A program made the translations under genes and the position numbers. A stretch of DNA of 64,000 bases from Psychroflexus aestuariivivens (GTDB lineage Bacteria; Bacteroidota; Bacteroidia; Flavobacteriales; Flavobacteriaceae): NCBI RefSeq assembly GCF_004010055.1, contig NZ_RQVT01000003.1, positions 1 to 64,000 of the forward strand, in the 5' to 3' direction. Within the stretch, counting starts at the first letter, position 1, and every line of letters begins with the position of its first letter. Of this stretch, positions 56,001 through 63,838 are shown piece after piece. Below the pieces are notes generated by a model. That model was not told where the DNA came from and ran no database searches. It saw only the letters and a list, made by a program, of their open reading frames with translations.

Positions 56001-57437
56001 GGTTTTTTACCAATGGCATTTTCCACATCTGCCGGTGCAGAAGTTCAACAACCACTTGCTACAGTTGTTATAGGTGGTATGCTTACGGCTACCTTGCTTA
56101 CGCTGGTGGTTCTTCCTGTCCTTTATACATTTGTAGAGAAGAGACGGGAGAAAAAGGAACAGAACAAGCTTGGTTCTTCCAATTCACGATCTTTAGCTAC
56201 GATTTTGATAATTGGCTTTGTTTTAGGCGGAACCTTTTCTGTAAATGCACAATCTGATGCAATGTCATCTGAATATTCACAACAGGATTCTTTACAAACT
56301 ATTAGTTTGCAAGAGGCTAAAGAAATGGCAATCCAAAACTTTCCGCAATTAAAAGCTGCTCAACTTGAAATTGAAAGTGAGGAAGTATTGCGTAAAACCG
56401 CCTATGATTTTGGAAATACCCAAATCTTTACAGGAAAAGAAGAAGTAGGAAATGGCTCTGATGGGGTCTATACTCAAATTGGCGTCCAACAGCAAGGCAT
56501 TGATATTTTTGGAATTGCCCCCCGGTTAAAATTGCAGAAAGAAAGGGTTGCCCTTGCTGAAAGTGCCTTAGAGTTATCTACTATGGAAATTGAACGTGAA
56601 GTAAGCAGGGCCTGGGCCTCGGTTTATACAACTAAAAGGACATTCCAGGTTTATAGAAAAATGGATTCAATTTTTGAAGATATTGAAAGGGCTGCAAGAA
56701 TCAGGTATGAAACAGAGGCCACCTCCAAATTGGAATATCTTGCTACCTCCAACCAGGCGAACGAGGTTAAAATACAGCTGGAACAATCGTACCGAGATTA
56801 CCTGAAATCAATACAGCGTTTAAACCTATGGTTCGTTAGTGACACAATCTATGATGTACCAGATTTGCCTGTTGAAACTTTAGACGAACCTTTAAACTTT
56901 CTGGTAGAGTCGCTTGAAAATCATCCGTTGCTACAGGTTTCGGAACAAAGGATAGATGTTGCCAAAGCGGTTACCAGAGAACGAAAATCTGAATTTTTGC
57001 CCAAATTTCAGGGTCAGTACGGTAGGCAGGAAATAGCCGGGCAATCGGGTTTCTTCCAATATCAAATAGGAATTCAAATTCCGCTGTTTTTTGGGCCGGA
57101 ATTAGGCCGTACACAGGAAGCACAAGTAAATAGACAGATTGCAGAGCAAAACTTTTATCAGGATAAAATCGAACTGGAAACCGCCTATAAAAATATGCGT
57201 GAAGACTATATCAAATGGAGAAACTCATGGAATTATTATAGGGATGAAGCACTTCCTTTAGCACAGGAACAACAGGAAGGGTCAGTATTAGCATTTAAAG
57301 AGGGAGCTATAGATTATATAACTTTCCTTCAAAATATAAGGGATGCCATTAGAATTGAGGTAAATGCCTGGAGTGCTTTTAATGATTATCTCGACAGCCG
57401 TTACCAACTGGAATATTACCTTAAGAATTCAAATTAA
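53004..57437 (+). CDS. CzcA/CusA-type RND pump fused to a TolC channel
   Basis: The 1477-residue protein has a complete HME-RND pump in residues 1-1050 (VPDITNNQVQVITQSPNLATEDIEQFVTYPVE, GAIDFGIIIDGAVIIIEG in the fourth helix). A 13th hydrophobic segment (SLATILIIGFVLGG, about 1068-1083, ending SVNAQ like a signal peptide) follows, then a TolC-type domain (about 1095-1477) with LQEAKEMAIQNFPQLKAAQ and the double-helix repeats. The fusion joins two parts normally in different membranes. Cleavage after NAQ would release TolC. It is transcribed with its adaptor 21 bases downstream. Confidence 0.92.
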   Translation: MINKIIDFSINNKFIIGLLTLTIIGAGIWSMMTVNLGSVPDITNNQVQVITQSPNLATEDIEQFVTYPVELSMGNLPGVTEIRSISRFGLSVVTIVFKDDMGTYLPRQLVQEKLNELGETIPDKFGSPSMGPISTGLGQIYEYTIKPKEGYETEYSPMELRTIQDWIIKRQLTLLEGVVEVNSFGGSIKQYEVAINPEKLNSMGISISEVYEALARNNVNTGGAYIEKNKMSNFIRGEGLIRSLEDIRKIAITTENSIPITIGDVAEDVQFGNQVRYGAFTQDGEEAVGGIIMMLKGANPNAVIQDVKDRMAEVEKSLPEGLTIEPIIDRSELIARTTDTVKTNLLEGALIVIFALVLLLGSLRGGLITATTIPLSLLFAFILMKQFNVWANLMSLGAIDFGIIIDGAVIIIEGTVYEIQKRIRSGKLKFTQAKMDKVAYDAGSTMMSSAFFGQIIILIVFTPILFLTGVEGKMFKPMAYTFGFAMIGAIFLCLTYVPMMSALFMKPIQNKKNWFGRFERWLERLSDKIIGGIQKVYMPLLKGALKLKLIVVGAAAILLVIAGFIFSRMGGEFVPQLDEGDIAMQALIRPGSSLTESIEVSKKIENILLENFPEIKTVTARIGVADIPTDPMPMDIADMYLILEKDKDKWTTAETKEELIAQIKEKLNKELTGVNLVFTQPVELRFNELLEGVREDIAVKLYGEDLDVLSEKVQEMANIIQTVPGAGDVNPERTSGLPQMTVKLNRDKIAQYGLDIQKASDYISTAFAGGTAGVIFEGEKRFDLVVRFDEEHRKNIDDLRGMYIDLPDGTQVPIKEIADIEYVPGPMQISRDDTYRRTYVGVNARGRDVESVVNDIQQRLDEELELPPGYYITYGGEFENLQSAKDRLVIVVPIALFLIFVLLYFALKSFSQSIMIYMAIPLAAIGGIFALWLRDMPFSISAGVGFIVLFGVAVLNGLVLINRFNSLKEEGVTSIRDRIFTGTKERIRPIMLTATTDIFGFLPMAFSTSAGAEVQQPLATVVIGGMLTATLLTLVVLPVLYTFVEKRREKKEQNKLGSSNSRSLATILIIGFVLGGTFSVNAQSDAMSSEYSQQDSLQTISLQEAKEMAIQNFPQLKAAQLEIESEEVLRKTAYDFGNTQIFTGKEEVGNGSDGVYTQIGVQQQGIDIFGIAPRLKLQKERVALAESALELSTMEIEREVSRAWASVYTTKRTFQVYRKMDSIFEDIERAARIRYETEATSKLEYLATSNQANEVKIQLEQSYRDYLKSIQRLNLWFVSDTIYDVPDLPVETLDEPLNFLVESLENHPLLQVSEQRIDVAKAVTRERKSEFLPKFQGQYGRQEIAGQSGFFQYQIGIQIPLFFGPELGRTQEAQVNRQIAEQNFYQDKIELETAYKNMREDYIKWRNSWNYYRDEALPLAQEQQEGSVLAFKEGAIDYITFLQNIRDAIRIEVNAWSAFNDYLDSRYQLEYYLKNSN

Positions 57438-57457
57438 AAACTAAGAAAGAAAACGAT

Positions 57458-58681
57458 ATGAACATAAGATCAATAAATATTTTAATGCTTGCCTTATCAC
57501 TTACATTGTTTTTGGGGTGTGAAGAAAATTCTAATTCGGAAAAAGATACTCAGGAGACTAAAGCATCGGATTCTAAAGAAACAAAAGGTCACAATGAAGA
57601 AGAAGGCGGGATGCGCTCGGTACATCTTTCAGAGATGAAATTTAATAGTTTGGGAATCAAAGTAGATACCTTACCTAAGAAAGCATTATCAGGAATAGTG
57701 GAAGCCAATGGACAACTAGAAGTGCCACCTCAATACGAAGCTACAGTTACGGCCGTCTTAGGGGGCAATATAAATTCAATAAAAGTTATTGAAGGGGATA
57801 AAGTTAATAAGGGTCAGATACTGGCGTACCTTTCCCATCCTACTTTGACGAAAATCCAAACGGACTATATTAACGCCTATAACCGGATGCAGTTTTTGGA
57901 AAAGGAATTTGCAAGGCAAAAACGATTATATGAAGCCGAAGTAGGGTCGGGGAAATCTTTTCAACAAACACAGGCAGATTATCAGTCTGTACAAGGTGAA
58001 GTACGTGGATATGAATCACAATTACGTCAGTTAAACCTTAGTGTTTCCAGGGTTAGAAATGGGGAACTTTACGAATATATCCCGGTAGTTAGTCCTATTG
58101 AAGGTTATATAGAAAAAGTAAAGGTGCAAATTGGCCAATATGTAGAACCACAAACCAGTATGTTTATGGTAGTTGATAATGAACATGTTCATGCCGATCT
58201 AATGGTTTTTGAAAAAGATATTTATAAGGTTAAAGAAGGTCAAAAAATTTCTTTTACGCTGGAATCGGTTCCTGGAAGTAATTTAACGGGAGAGATTTAT
58301 TCCATGGGAAAACAATTTGAACAAAACCCCAAAGCGGTACACGTACATGCAGAAATAGATAATAAGAAAGATTATCTTATTCCTGGTATGTATATCAAAG
58401 GAAAAATTAGAACAGGAGAAGATGCGGTAACTGCATTACCGGAAGAGGCAGTGATTGAAGAAGAGGGAAATCCTTACATCTTTACGGCCCAAAAGCATCA
58501 GAAAGATAGTAAAACCGAGTGGGAACTAAAACCAGTACAGGTGAGAACGGGGATTAATGAAGATGGTTGGGTTGAAATTAAACTGCTGGAGCCACTTTCG
58601 GAAGGTACTTTAGTTGCATATAATAATGCCTATTACCTTGTATCTGAAATGCAGAAAAGCCAGACTTCCCATGGTCATTAA
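57458..58681 (+). CDS. CzcB-like RND adaptor lipoprotein
   Basis: The 407-residue protein has a lipobox (LTLFLGC, Cys 20), a charged linker, then the adaptor body with VEANGQLEVPPQYEATVTAVLGGNINSIKVIEGDKVNKGQ (lipoyl half) and PVVSPIEGYIEKVKVQIGQYVEP (second half) around a coiled hairpin. It joins the pump to TolC in the periplasm. It ends SQTSHGH, a His tail. Confidence 0.9.
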   Translation: MNIRSINILMLALSLTLFLGCEENSNSEKDTQETKASDSKETKGHNEEEGGMRSVHLSEMKFNSLGIKVDTLPKKALSGIVEANGQLEVPPQYEATVTAVLGGNINSIKVIEGDKVNKGQILAYLSHPTLTKIQTDYINAYNRMQFLEKEFARQKRLYEAEVGSGKSFQQTQADYQSVQGEVRGYESQLRQLNLSVSRVRNGELYEYIPVVSPIEGYIEKVKVQIGQYVEPQTSMFMVVDNEHVHADLMVFEKDIYKVKEGQKISFTLESVPGSNLTGEIYSMGKQFEQNPKAVHVHAEIDNKKDYLIPGMYIKGKIRTGEDAVTALPEEAVIEEEGNPYIFTAQKHQKDSKTEWELKPVQVRTGINEDGWVEIKLLEPLSEGTLVAYNNAYYLVSEMQKSQTSHGH

Positions 58682-58774
58682 ATTAAGAATATAGATGGAT
58701 GGCTCTCTGTTAAATGTTTGTTTTGATTAAAGTTCCAGAGGGTTCATCCTTAATATAGAATTAATAAAACAGCG

Positions 58775-59137
58775 ATGAAAGAAATAAAAGCATTTATAAA
58801 ACCGAAAAGGGTTCAAAAAGTAATTGAAGCTCTTAGTGAAAGCGGATTTAAAAGTATGACCCTTTCCCAGGGAGAAGGAACGGGGGCATTTAAAGCAAAA
58901 GGCGCATCACCTTCTTTAGATTTCCGTGTAACCGACAGTCCGGTGGTAAAGTTAGAACTGGTATGTCAAAATGAAGAAGCCCAATCAGCTATCAATATCA
59001 TGCTGGAAAACGGGAAAACACCGGATCCAGGTGATGGCATAATTTATCTTTCCGATATTGAAGATGCTTTCCAGATAAAAACCGGGGAATCTTTGAAACG
59101 ATATGACTCAAATAAGGATGAAAATGAAGGAAGTTGA
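58775..59137 (+). CDS. PII-like protein associated with metal efflux
   Basis: The 120-residue protein starts MKEIKAFIKPKRVQKVIEAL and has GDGIIYLSDIEDAFQIKTGE, the second PII signature. Its T-loop region is short and lacks the usual Tyr. PII proteins bind ATP/ADP and 2-oxoglutarate; a subgroup (PII-NG) is encoded beside CzcA-type pumps. It overlaps the Fur-type gene start region. Confidence 0.85.
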   Translation: MKEIKAFIKPKRVQKVIEALSESGFKSMTLSQGEGTGAFKAKGASPSLDFRVTDSPVVKLELVCQNEEAQSAINIMLENGKTPDPGDGIIYLSDIEDAFQIKTGESLKRYDSNKDENEGS

Positions 59138-59540
59138 GAAAATTTTAGAGGCATACGAAGTTCGTCCAACAGCCATGCGTATACTGATCTATAAATTTAT
59201 GGCTAAAAAAGATCGGTCTGTAACCCTTACCGAAATTGAAAATGCTTTTGGAAAAGCAGATCGGGCTACATTATCTCGAACAATACGCACATTTGAAGCA
59301 AAGAATATTGTGCATCAAATAGATGATGGCACAGGTATACCAAAATATGCGCTTTGTGAAAGTAATTGTAGTTGTGAGGTAGAACAGGACTTACACATCC
59401 ACTTTCATTGCAATAATTGTGATGAAACTGTTTGTTTGACCGATCATAAGATTCCACATATTAACCTGCCAGAGGGATATATGGCAGAAAATGTAAACCT
59501 GGTAGTAAAGGGAATATGTGAGAAATGTAGTGGTGTTTAA
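59124..59540 (+). CDS. Fur-family repressor (copy 1)
   Basis: The 138-residue protein reads RPTAMRILIYKFMAKKD, ALSRTIRTFEAKNIVHQIDDGTGIPKYALC and HFHCNNCDETVCLTDHKIPHINLPEGY, with the HxHFHC and CxxC metal sites of Zur/Fur. ATG 59124 is chosen over 59103 because it begins the conserved helix. It overlaps the PII gene. It probably controls zinc export here. A closely related copy follows at 60252. Confidence 0.85.
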   Translation: MKEVEKILEAYEVRPTAMRILIYKFMAKKDRSVTLTEIENAFGKADRATLSRTIRTFEAKNIVHQIDDGTGIPKYALCESNCSCEVEQDLHIHFHCNNCDETVCLTDHKIPHINLPEGYMAENVNLVVKGICEKCSGV

Positions 59541-59617
59541 TTTTTGAAGAGGAAGGAAGCATATAAAAAAGAGGTGAAAATGGAACTATATAGTATGGAG
59601 ATTACCAAAATCAGCTT

Positions 59618-60259
59618 ATGGAAACCGAAAGAAAAAACGATTTAAAAAAGGCAAGAACGCTTCAAATATGGAATGTCATTTATGATACCATTGAAGTAAT
59701 AGTATCTCTAATTGCAGGAATAACTGCCAATAGTTCTGCTCTGATAGGATGGGCACTGGACAGTACAATAGAAGTGATAAGTGCGGCCACTTTAGGCTGG
59801 CGGCTGCACGGCGAGCTCAAGGGCATTGACGAAGAAAAAGTCAAAAAACGCAAGAAGATCACCCTTTATGTAATTGCAGTATCATTTACGTTGGTCTGCA
59901 TATTCATCTCGTATGATTCAATCACAAAACTCCTTAGTCAGGAAACCGCAAACTGGAGCACGATGGGACTGATTATATTATTGGTTTCCCTCGCTGTAAA
60001 TCCAATTCTAATATATTTCAAAAGAAAATATGGAAAGAAACTGGACAGTCCAGCCTTGCTGGCTGATGCTAAAGACACCTTTATTTGCTTATACCAAACC
60101 GTGGTCGTACTTATAGGATTGCTATTGGTCAACTGGTTAGGCTGGTGGTGGGCAGATCCTGTGGCGGCATTACTTATCGTGCCCTATGCGGCAAAAGAAG
60201 GCTATGAAGCCTACAATAAAGCTAAAAATATCAATTATAACACCGCACAAAATGACTGA
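59618..60259 (+). CDS. CDF-like cation transporter, membrane domain only
   Basis: The 213-residue protein has about six helices and the CDF-like ALIGWALDSTIEVISAATLGW, with D and E in the metal-site helix, and DSPALLADAKDT in the second metal-site helix. The cytosolic C-terminal domain of classic CDF is missing. It should export Zn, Co or Cd. It overlaps the second Fur gene by 8 bases. Confidence 0.82.
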   Translation: METERKNDLKKARTLQIWNVIYDTIEVIVSLIAGITANSSALIGWALDSTIEVISAATLGWRLHGELKGIDEEKVKKRKKITLYVIAVSFTLVCIFISYDSITKLLSQETANWSTMGLIILLVSLAVNPILIYFKRKYGKKLDSPALLADAKDTFICLYQTVVVLIGLLLVNWLGWWWADPVAALLIVPYAAKEGYEAYNKAKNINYNTAQND

Positions 60260-60674
60260 AATTGAAAAAACATTAAATGACCATAACGTGCGTCCCACCG
60301 CAATGCGCATCTTGATTTATAAGTATATGGCCGATAGGGATGCCGCCATCGCCCTGACTGATATTCAGAATGCTTTCGCAAAAGCGGATAGAACCACATT
60401 GTACCGAACCCTAAAAACGTTTGAAGAAAAAAACGTGGTGCATCACATAGATGACGGAACTGGAATCTCTAAATACGCACTTTGTGAAGAAGGCTGTAAT
60501 TGTGAAATAGAACAGGATTTGCATTTACATTTTCATTGCACTAACTGTGACGAAACAGTTTGTTTAACGGAACAAAAAATCCCGCATATCAATTTGCCAG
60601 ATGGATATTTGGCAGAGGATGTTAATCTCGTGGTTACGGGAATATGCGAAAAATGCAGCAGTAATTTACTTTAA
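60252..60674 (+). CDS. Fur-family repressor (copy 2)
   Basis: The 140-residue protein is similar to the one at 59124 throughout (RPTAMRILIYKYMADRD; HIDDGTGISKYALCEEGC; HFHCTNCDETVCLTEQKIPHINLP). ATG 60252 gives the same start as copy 1. It lies between the two CDF-like genes and likely controls zinc-type export. Confidence 0.85.
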   Translation: MTEIEKTLNDHNVRPTAMRILIYKYMADRDAAIALTDIQNAFAKADRTTLYRTLKTFEEKNVVHHIDDGTGISKYALCEEGCNCEIEQDLHLHFHCTNCDETVCLTEQKIPHINLPDGYLAEDVNLVVTGICEKCSSNLL

Positions 60675-60695
60675 TAAACAAACGAACAAATTAGA

Positions 60696-61493
60696 TTGAT
60701 TTTGAAAAAAAGCACTTTTATAATAACTAAAATGGACTGCCCTTCAGAAGAGCAGATGATTCGGATGAAGTTAGAGTCTTATGCTCAAGTAAAACACTTG
60801 GATTTTGATATTCCAAACAGAAAATTGGAAGTATATCACGTGGACGACGTCAAGGCGATAAAAACGTCTATAGCCAGCTTAAAACTTGGGGATTCCTTAG
60901 AAGGAACCACAGAAGCCGAACCACCCGTAATGGAAGACCAATCCAAACAAAAAAGAATCCTATGGTGGGTCTTGGGCATCAACTTTGGCTTTTTCGTTAT
61001 CGAAATGACCACCGGTTGGATTTCTTCTTCGATGGGTCTTGTGGCAGACTCATTAGATATGCTGGCAGATTCCATCGTATATGCATTAAGCCTATTTGCG
61101 GTAGGCGGTGCCATTTCAAGAAAAAAGAAGGTTGCGAAATACAGCGGATACTTTCAGATGGCATTGGCAACACTTGGGTTTGCAGAGGTCTTGAGAAGGT
61201 TTTTTAGCAATACCGAAACACCCTTGTTTCAATGGATGATTATCGTTTCAATTTTCGCATTGGCAGGTAATTTGATATCGCTCTGGCTCATCAACAAGGC
61301 AAAGAGTCAAGAGGCTCATATGCAGGCAAGTGCCATTTTTACATCCAATGATATTATTGTTAATGGTGGTGTTATAGTAGCTGGGGTGCTGGTTTATTTT
61401 CTGAATAGTAAATGGCCCGATTTAGTGATTGGCGGCATCGTTTTCACTTTTGTAATGCGCGGTGCATTGAGAATATTGAAATTATCGAAGTAG
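60696..61493 (+). CDS. CDF-like transporter with degenerate HMA-like start
   Basis: The 265-residue protein starts at TTG 60696 (or TTG 60702) and reads STFIITKMDCPSEEQMIRMKLE, an HMA-like fold with CPSE in place of CxxC. Six helices follow, with GLVADSLDMLADSIVYALSLFAVG, the metal-site DxxxD, in the second. It should move Zn/Co/Cd out of the cell. It precedes the P-type ATPase by 33 bases. Confidence 0.8.
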   Translation: MILKKSTFIITKMDCPSEEQMIRMKLESYAQVKHLDFDIPNRKLEVYHVDDVKAIKTSIASLKLGDSLEGTTEAEPPVMEDQSKQKRILWWVLGINFGFFVIEMTTGWISSSMGLVADSLDMLADSIVYALSLFAVGGAISRKKKVAKYSGYFQMALATLGFAEVLRRFFSNTETPLFQWMIIVSIFALAGNLISLWLINKAKSQEAHMQASAIFTSNDIIVNGGVIVAGVLVYFLNSKWPDLVIGGIVFTFVMRGALRILKLSK

Positions 61494-61526
61494 TTTTTAA
61501 AATGATATCAAACTTGGTTAGAACAT

Positions 61527-63491
61527 ATGAAAAAGAAAAAAATAAACTTACGTGACTTAGAACCAAAAAAACAACAAGGCGAGCACAGTCACGACGATGG
61601 CCATAACCATAGCAGCCCTGAAGAAATTTCAAATTTTAGAACCTATCTACCGGCTATTTTCAGCTTTGTGATGTTGATAGCCGGAATCGCTATTGATTAC
61701 TTTGATGCGTTTCCTTTCTTCAAAGGATGGATTCGCGTAGTATGGTACACGGTAGCCTATATCCCTGTAGGTTTTCCGGTGATAAGAGAAGGCTGGAAAA
61801 GTATTAAAAATGGTGATTTTTTTACGGAATTCTTCTTAATGTCCATAGCCACTTTAGGGGCTTTTGCCATTGGCGAATATCCCGAAGGTGTTGCAGTAAT
61901 GCTATTTTATGCAGTAGGAGAATTATTTCAAAACGCAGCAGTTAATAGAGCAAAAGGAAATATTAAAGCCTTATTAGATGTTAGACCAAAAGAAGCTAAT
62001 GTATTTCGTGATGGTGATTATATAAGTGTGTCGCCAGAAGCTGTAAATATTGGCGAGAAAATACAAATTCGAGTAGGTGAAAAAATTCCATTGGATGGTA
62101 TTTTATTATCCGAAAAAGCATCTCTAAACACCGCAGCATTAACAGGCGAAAGCAAACCAGATTCTATTCAGAAAGATGCAAAGGTTTACGCAGGTAGTAT
62201 CAATTTAGAAAGTGTTGTTGAAGTTGAGGTAACCAACACCTTTGAAGATAGTTCTATTGCGAGAATATTAGACTTGGTTCAAAATGCTACAGCTCGTAAG
62301 TCTAAAACAGAATTATTCATCAGACAGTTTGCTCGTATCTACACACCAATTGTAGTGTTTTTAGCTATTGGTGTAACTTTTATACCATACTTTTTTGTAG
62401 ATGATTATGTGTTTAGAGATTGGTTATACAGAGCATTAATTTTCTTGGTAATATCTTGTCCTTGTGCGTTAGTGATTTCAATTCCATTAGGATATTTCGG
62501 TGGATTGGGAGCAGCTTCAAAAAATGGAATATTATTTAAAGGTGCTTCATTTTTAGATGCAATGACCAAGATAAATACTTTGGTAATGGACAAAACAGGA
62601 ACCGTTACCAAAGGTGTTTTTAAAATCAAAGAAGTAAAAGCAATTGGTTGGAATGAAACCGAATTTATGCAATATTTAATGGCGATGGAAGAACAATCCA
62701 CGCATCCAATTGCTAAAGCAATTTTAGAGTATAAATCAGAAGGAGAAGATTTTGAAGCTCAAGACGTTTCTGAAATTGCAGGTAAAGGATTAAAAGGCAT
62801 TGTAAATGGTAAAACAGTTTTAGTAGGAAATAAAGCCTTAATGACTGCGAATAATATAAATGTTCCAACGGAAACGGAATCTATTGTAGAATCGATAGTA
62901 TTAGTTGCAATCGATAATCAATTTGCAGGTTATGTAGTCATAGCAGATGAATTAAAGGAAGATGCAAAAGAAACAATTACAGCATTACACAAAGTAGGCA
63001 TTAAAAATATTATGATGCTTTCTGGTGATAAAGATTCCATTACTCAACAAGTCGCTAAAGAACTAAATATTGAAAATGCTAAAGGTGGTTTATTACCAGA
63101 AGATAAGTTAAACGAAGTTGAAATTTTAAAGAAAAATCCTGAAAACAAAATAGCCTTTATAGGTGATGGCATTAATGACGCACCAGTTTTAGCAGCAAGT
63201 GATGTAGGTATTGCAATGGGTGGTTTAGGAAGTGATGTAGCTATTGAAACAGCAGATGTTATTATTCAAACAGACCAACCTTCAAAAGTGGTAAAGGCGA
63301 TTAAAATAAGTCGTTCTACACGAAAAATAGTTTGGCAGAATATAGGTTTGGCATTTGGTGTCAAAGTAATTGTACTGATTTTAGGGGCAGGTGGATTAGC
63401 CACAATGTGGGAAGCCGTTTTTGCAGATGTAGGCGTAGCATTATTGGCAATCTTAAACGCAGTAAGATTACAGAAAATGAAATGGGGTTGA
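61527..63491 (+). CDS. Zn/Cd/Pb-type P1B-2 ATPase
   Basis: The 654-residue protein has a short His tail (GEHSHDDGHNHSSPEE), TGESKPD, CPCALVISIPLGYFGGLGAASKNGILFKG, MDKTGTVTKG and GDGINDAPVLAASDVG. The CPC motif followed by VISIP, and no HMA domain, fit ZntA/CadA. It is the last gene of the zinc locus. Base composition becomes more AT-rich after about 61900 by eye. Confidence 0.93.
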   Translation: MKKKKINLRDLEPKKQQGEHSHDDGHNHSSPEEISNFRTYLPAIFSFVMLIAGIAIDYFDAFPFFKGWIRVVWYTVAYIPVGFPVIREGWKSIKNGDFFTEFFLMSIATLGAFAIGEYPEGVAVMLFYAVGELFQNAAVNRAKGNIKALLDVRPKEANVFRDGDYISVSPEAVNIGEKIQIRVGEKIPLDGILLSEKASLNTAALTGESKPDSIQKDAKVYAGSINLESVVEVEVTNTFEDSSIARILDLVQNATARKSKTELFIRQFARIYTPIVVFLAIGVTFIPYFFVDDYVFRDWLYRALIFLVISCPCALVISIPLGYFGGLGAASKNGILFKGASFLDAMTKINTLVMDKTGTVTKGVFKIKEVKAIGWNETEFMQYLMAMEEQSTHPIAKAILEYKSEGEDFEAQDVSEIAGKGLKGIVNGKTVLVGNKALMTANNINVPTETESIVESIVLVAIDNQFAGYVVIADELKEDAKETITALHKVGIKNIMMLSGDKDSITQQVAKELNIENAKGGLLPEDKLNEVEILKKNPENKIAFIGDGINDAPVLAASDVGIAMGGLGSDVAIETADVIIQTDQPSKVVKAIKISRSTRKIVWQNIGLAFGVKVIVLILGAGGLATMWEAVFADVGVALLAILNAVRLQKMKWG

Positions 63492-63571
63492 TTGAATTTG
63501 GGAGCGGAAAAAGATTTGGTATAAACTTGAACATACGATAAGCTAAACGTCAACGCTCAAAGCCATACACA

Positions 63572-63613
63572 TTTGCAATTCGCTAAAGCCAACACTGCGC
63601 CAAAAATTGCAAA
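63572..63613. repeat. Inverted repeat TTTGCAATT/AATTGCAAA
   Basis: A perfect 9-bp stem with a 24-base spacer lies about 80 bp after the P-type ATPase gene. Position suits a terminator-like or recombination structure. Confidence 0.5.
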
Positions 63614-63691
63614 AGAGTATGTCTTGCCAACGCTCATTCCGAACTAAATATGAAACATCGGAAAACCAAGCAGAACGTGAAAAGCACTATG

Positions 63692-63825
63692 CACAACAAT
63701 GTATAAAAATAATAGCGGTTTAATCGCTAAAACCAAAGTAAGTAAATATAAAAAAGGTCTGTGTTTAACCGAAAAGTTAGTGCAAAAAAACCCGCTACTA
63801 TTCTTATACTAGACCGTTAGGGCAC
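63692..63825. repeat. attC-like long imperfect palindrome
   Basis: The left arm GTATAAAAATAATAGCGG (63701-63718) pairs with CCGCTACTATTCTTATAC (63792-63809) with two mismatches. The outer ends are CACAAC (63692-63697) and GTTAGGGC (63816-63823). The total length of about 134 bp and this layout resemble integron attC sites, though the core does not fit GTTRRRY strictly. The left arm is identical to 4076-4106. It stands directly before the gene at 63839. Confidence 0.6.
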
Positions 63826-63838
63826 ATTTGAACAAAAA

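Larger units (their letters stand above)
63492..63838. other. Non-coding gap with palindromes
   Basis: No gene is seen. It contains a 9-bp inverted repeat (TTTGCAATT...AATTGCAAA, 63572-63613) and the attC-like palindrome below. Short palindromes like these are common between cassette-like genes in flavobacteria, as far as I recall. Confidence 0.6.

Noticed and set aside
63692..63825. True integron attC site
   Set aside because: The core is GTTAGGG rather than strict GTTRRRY, and no integron integrase is in the window, so only attC-like is claimed.
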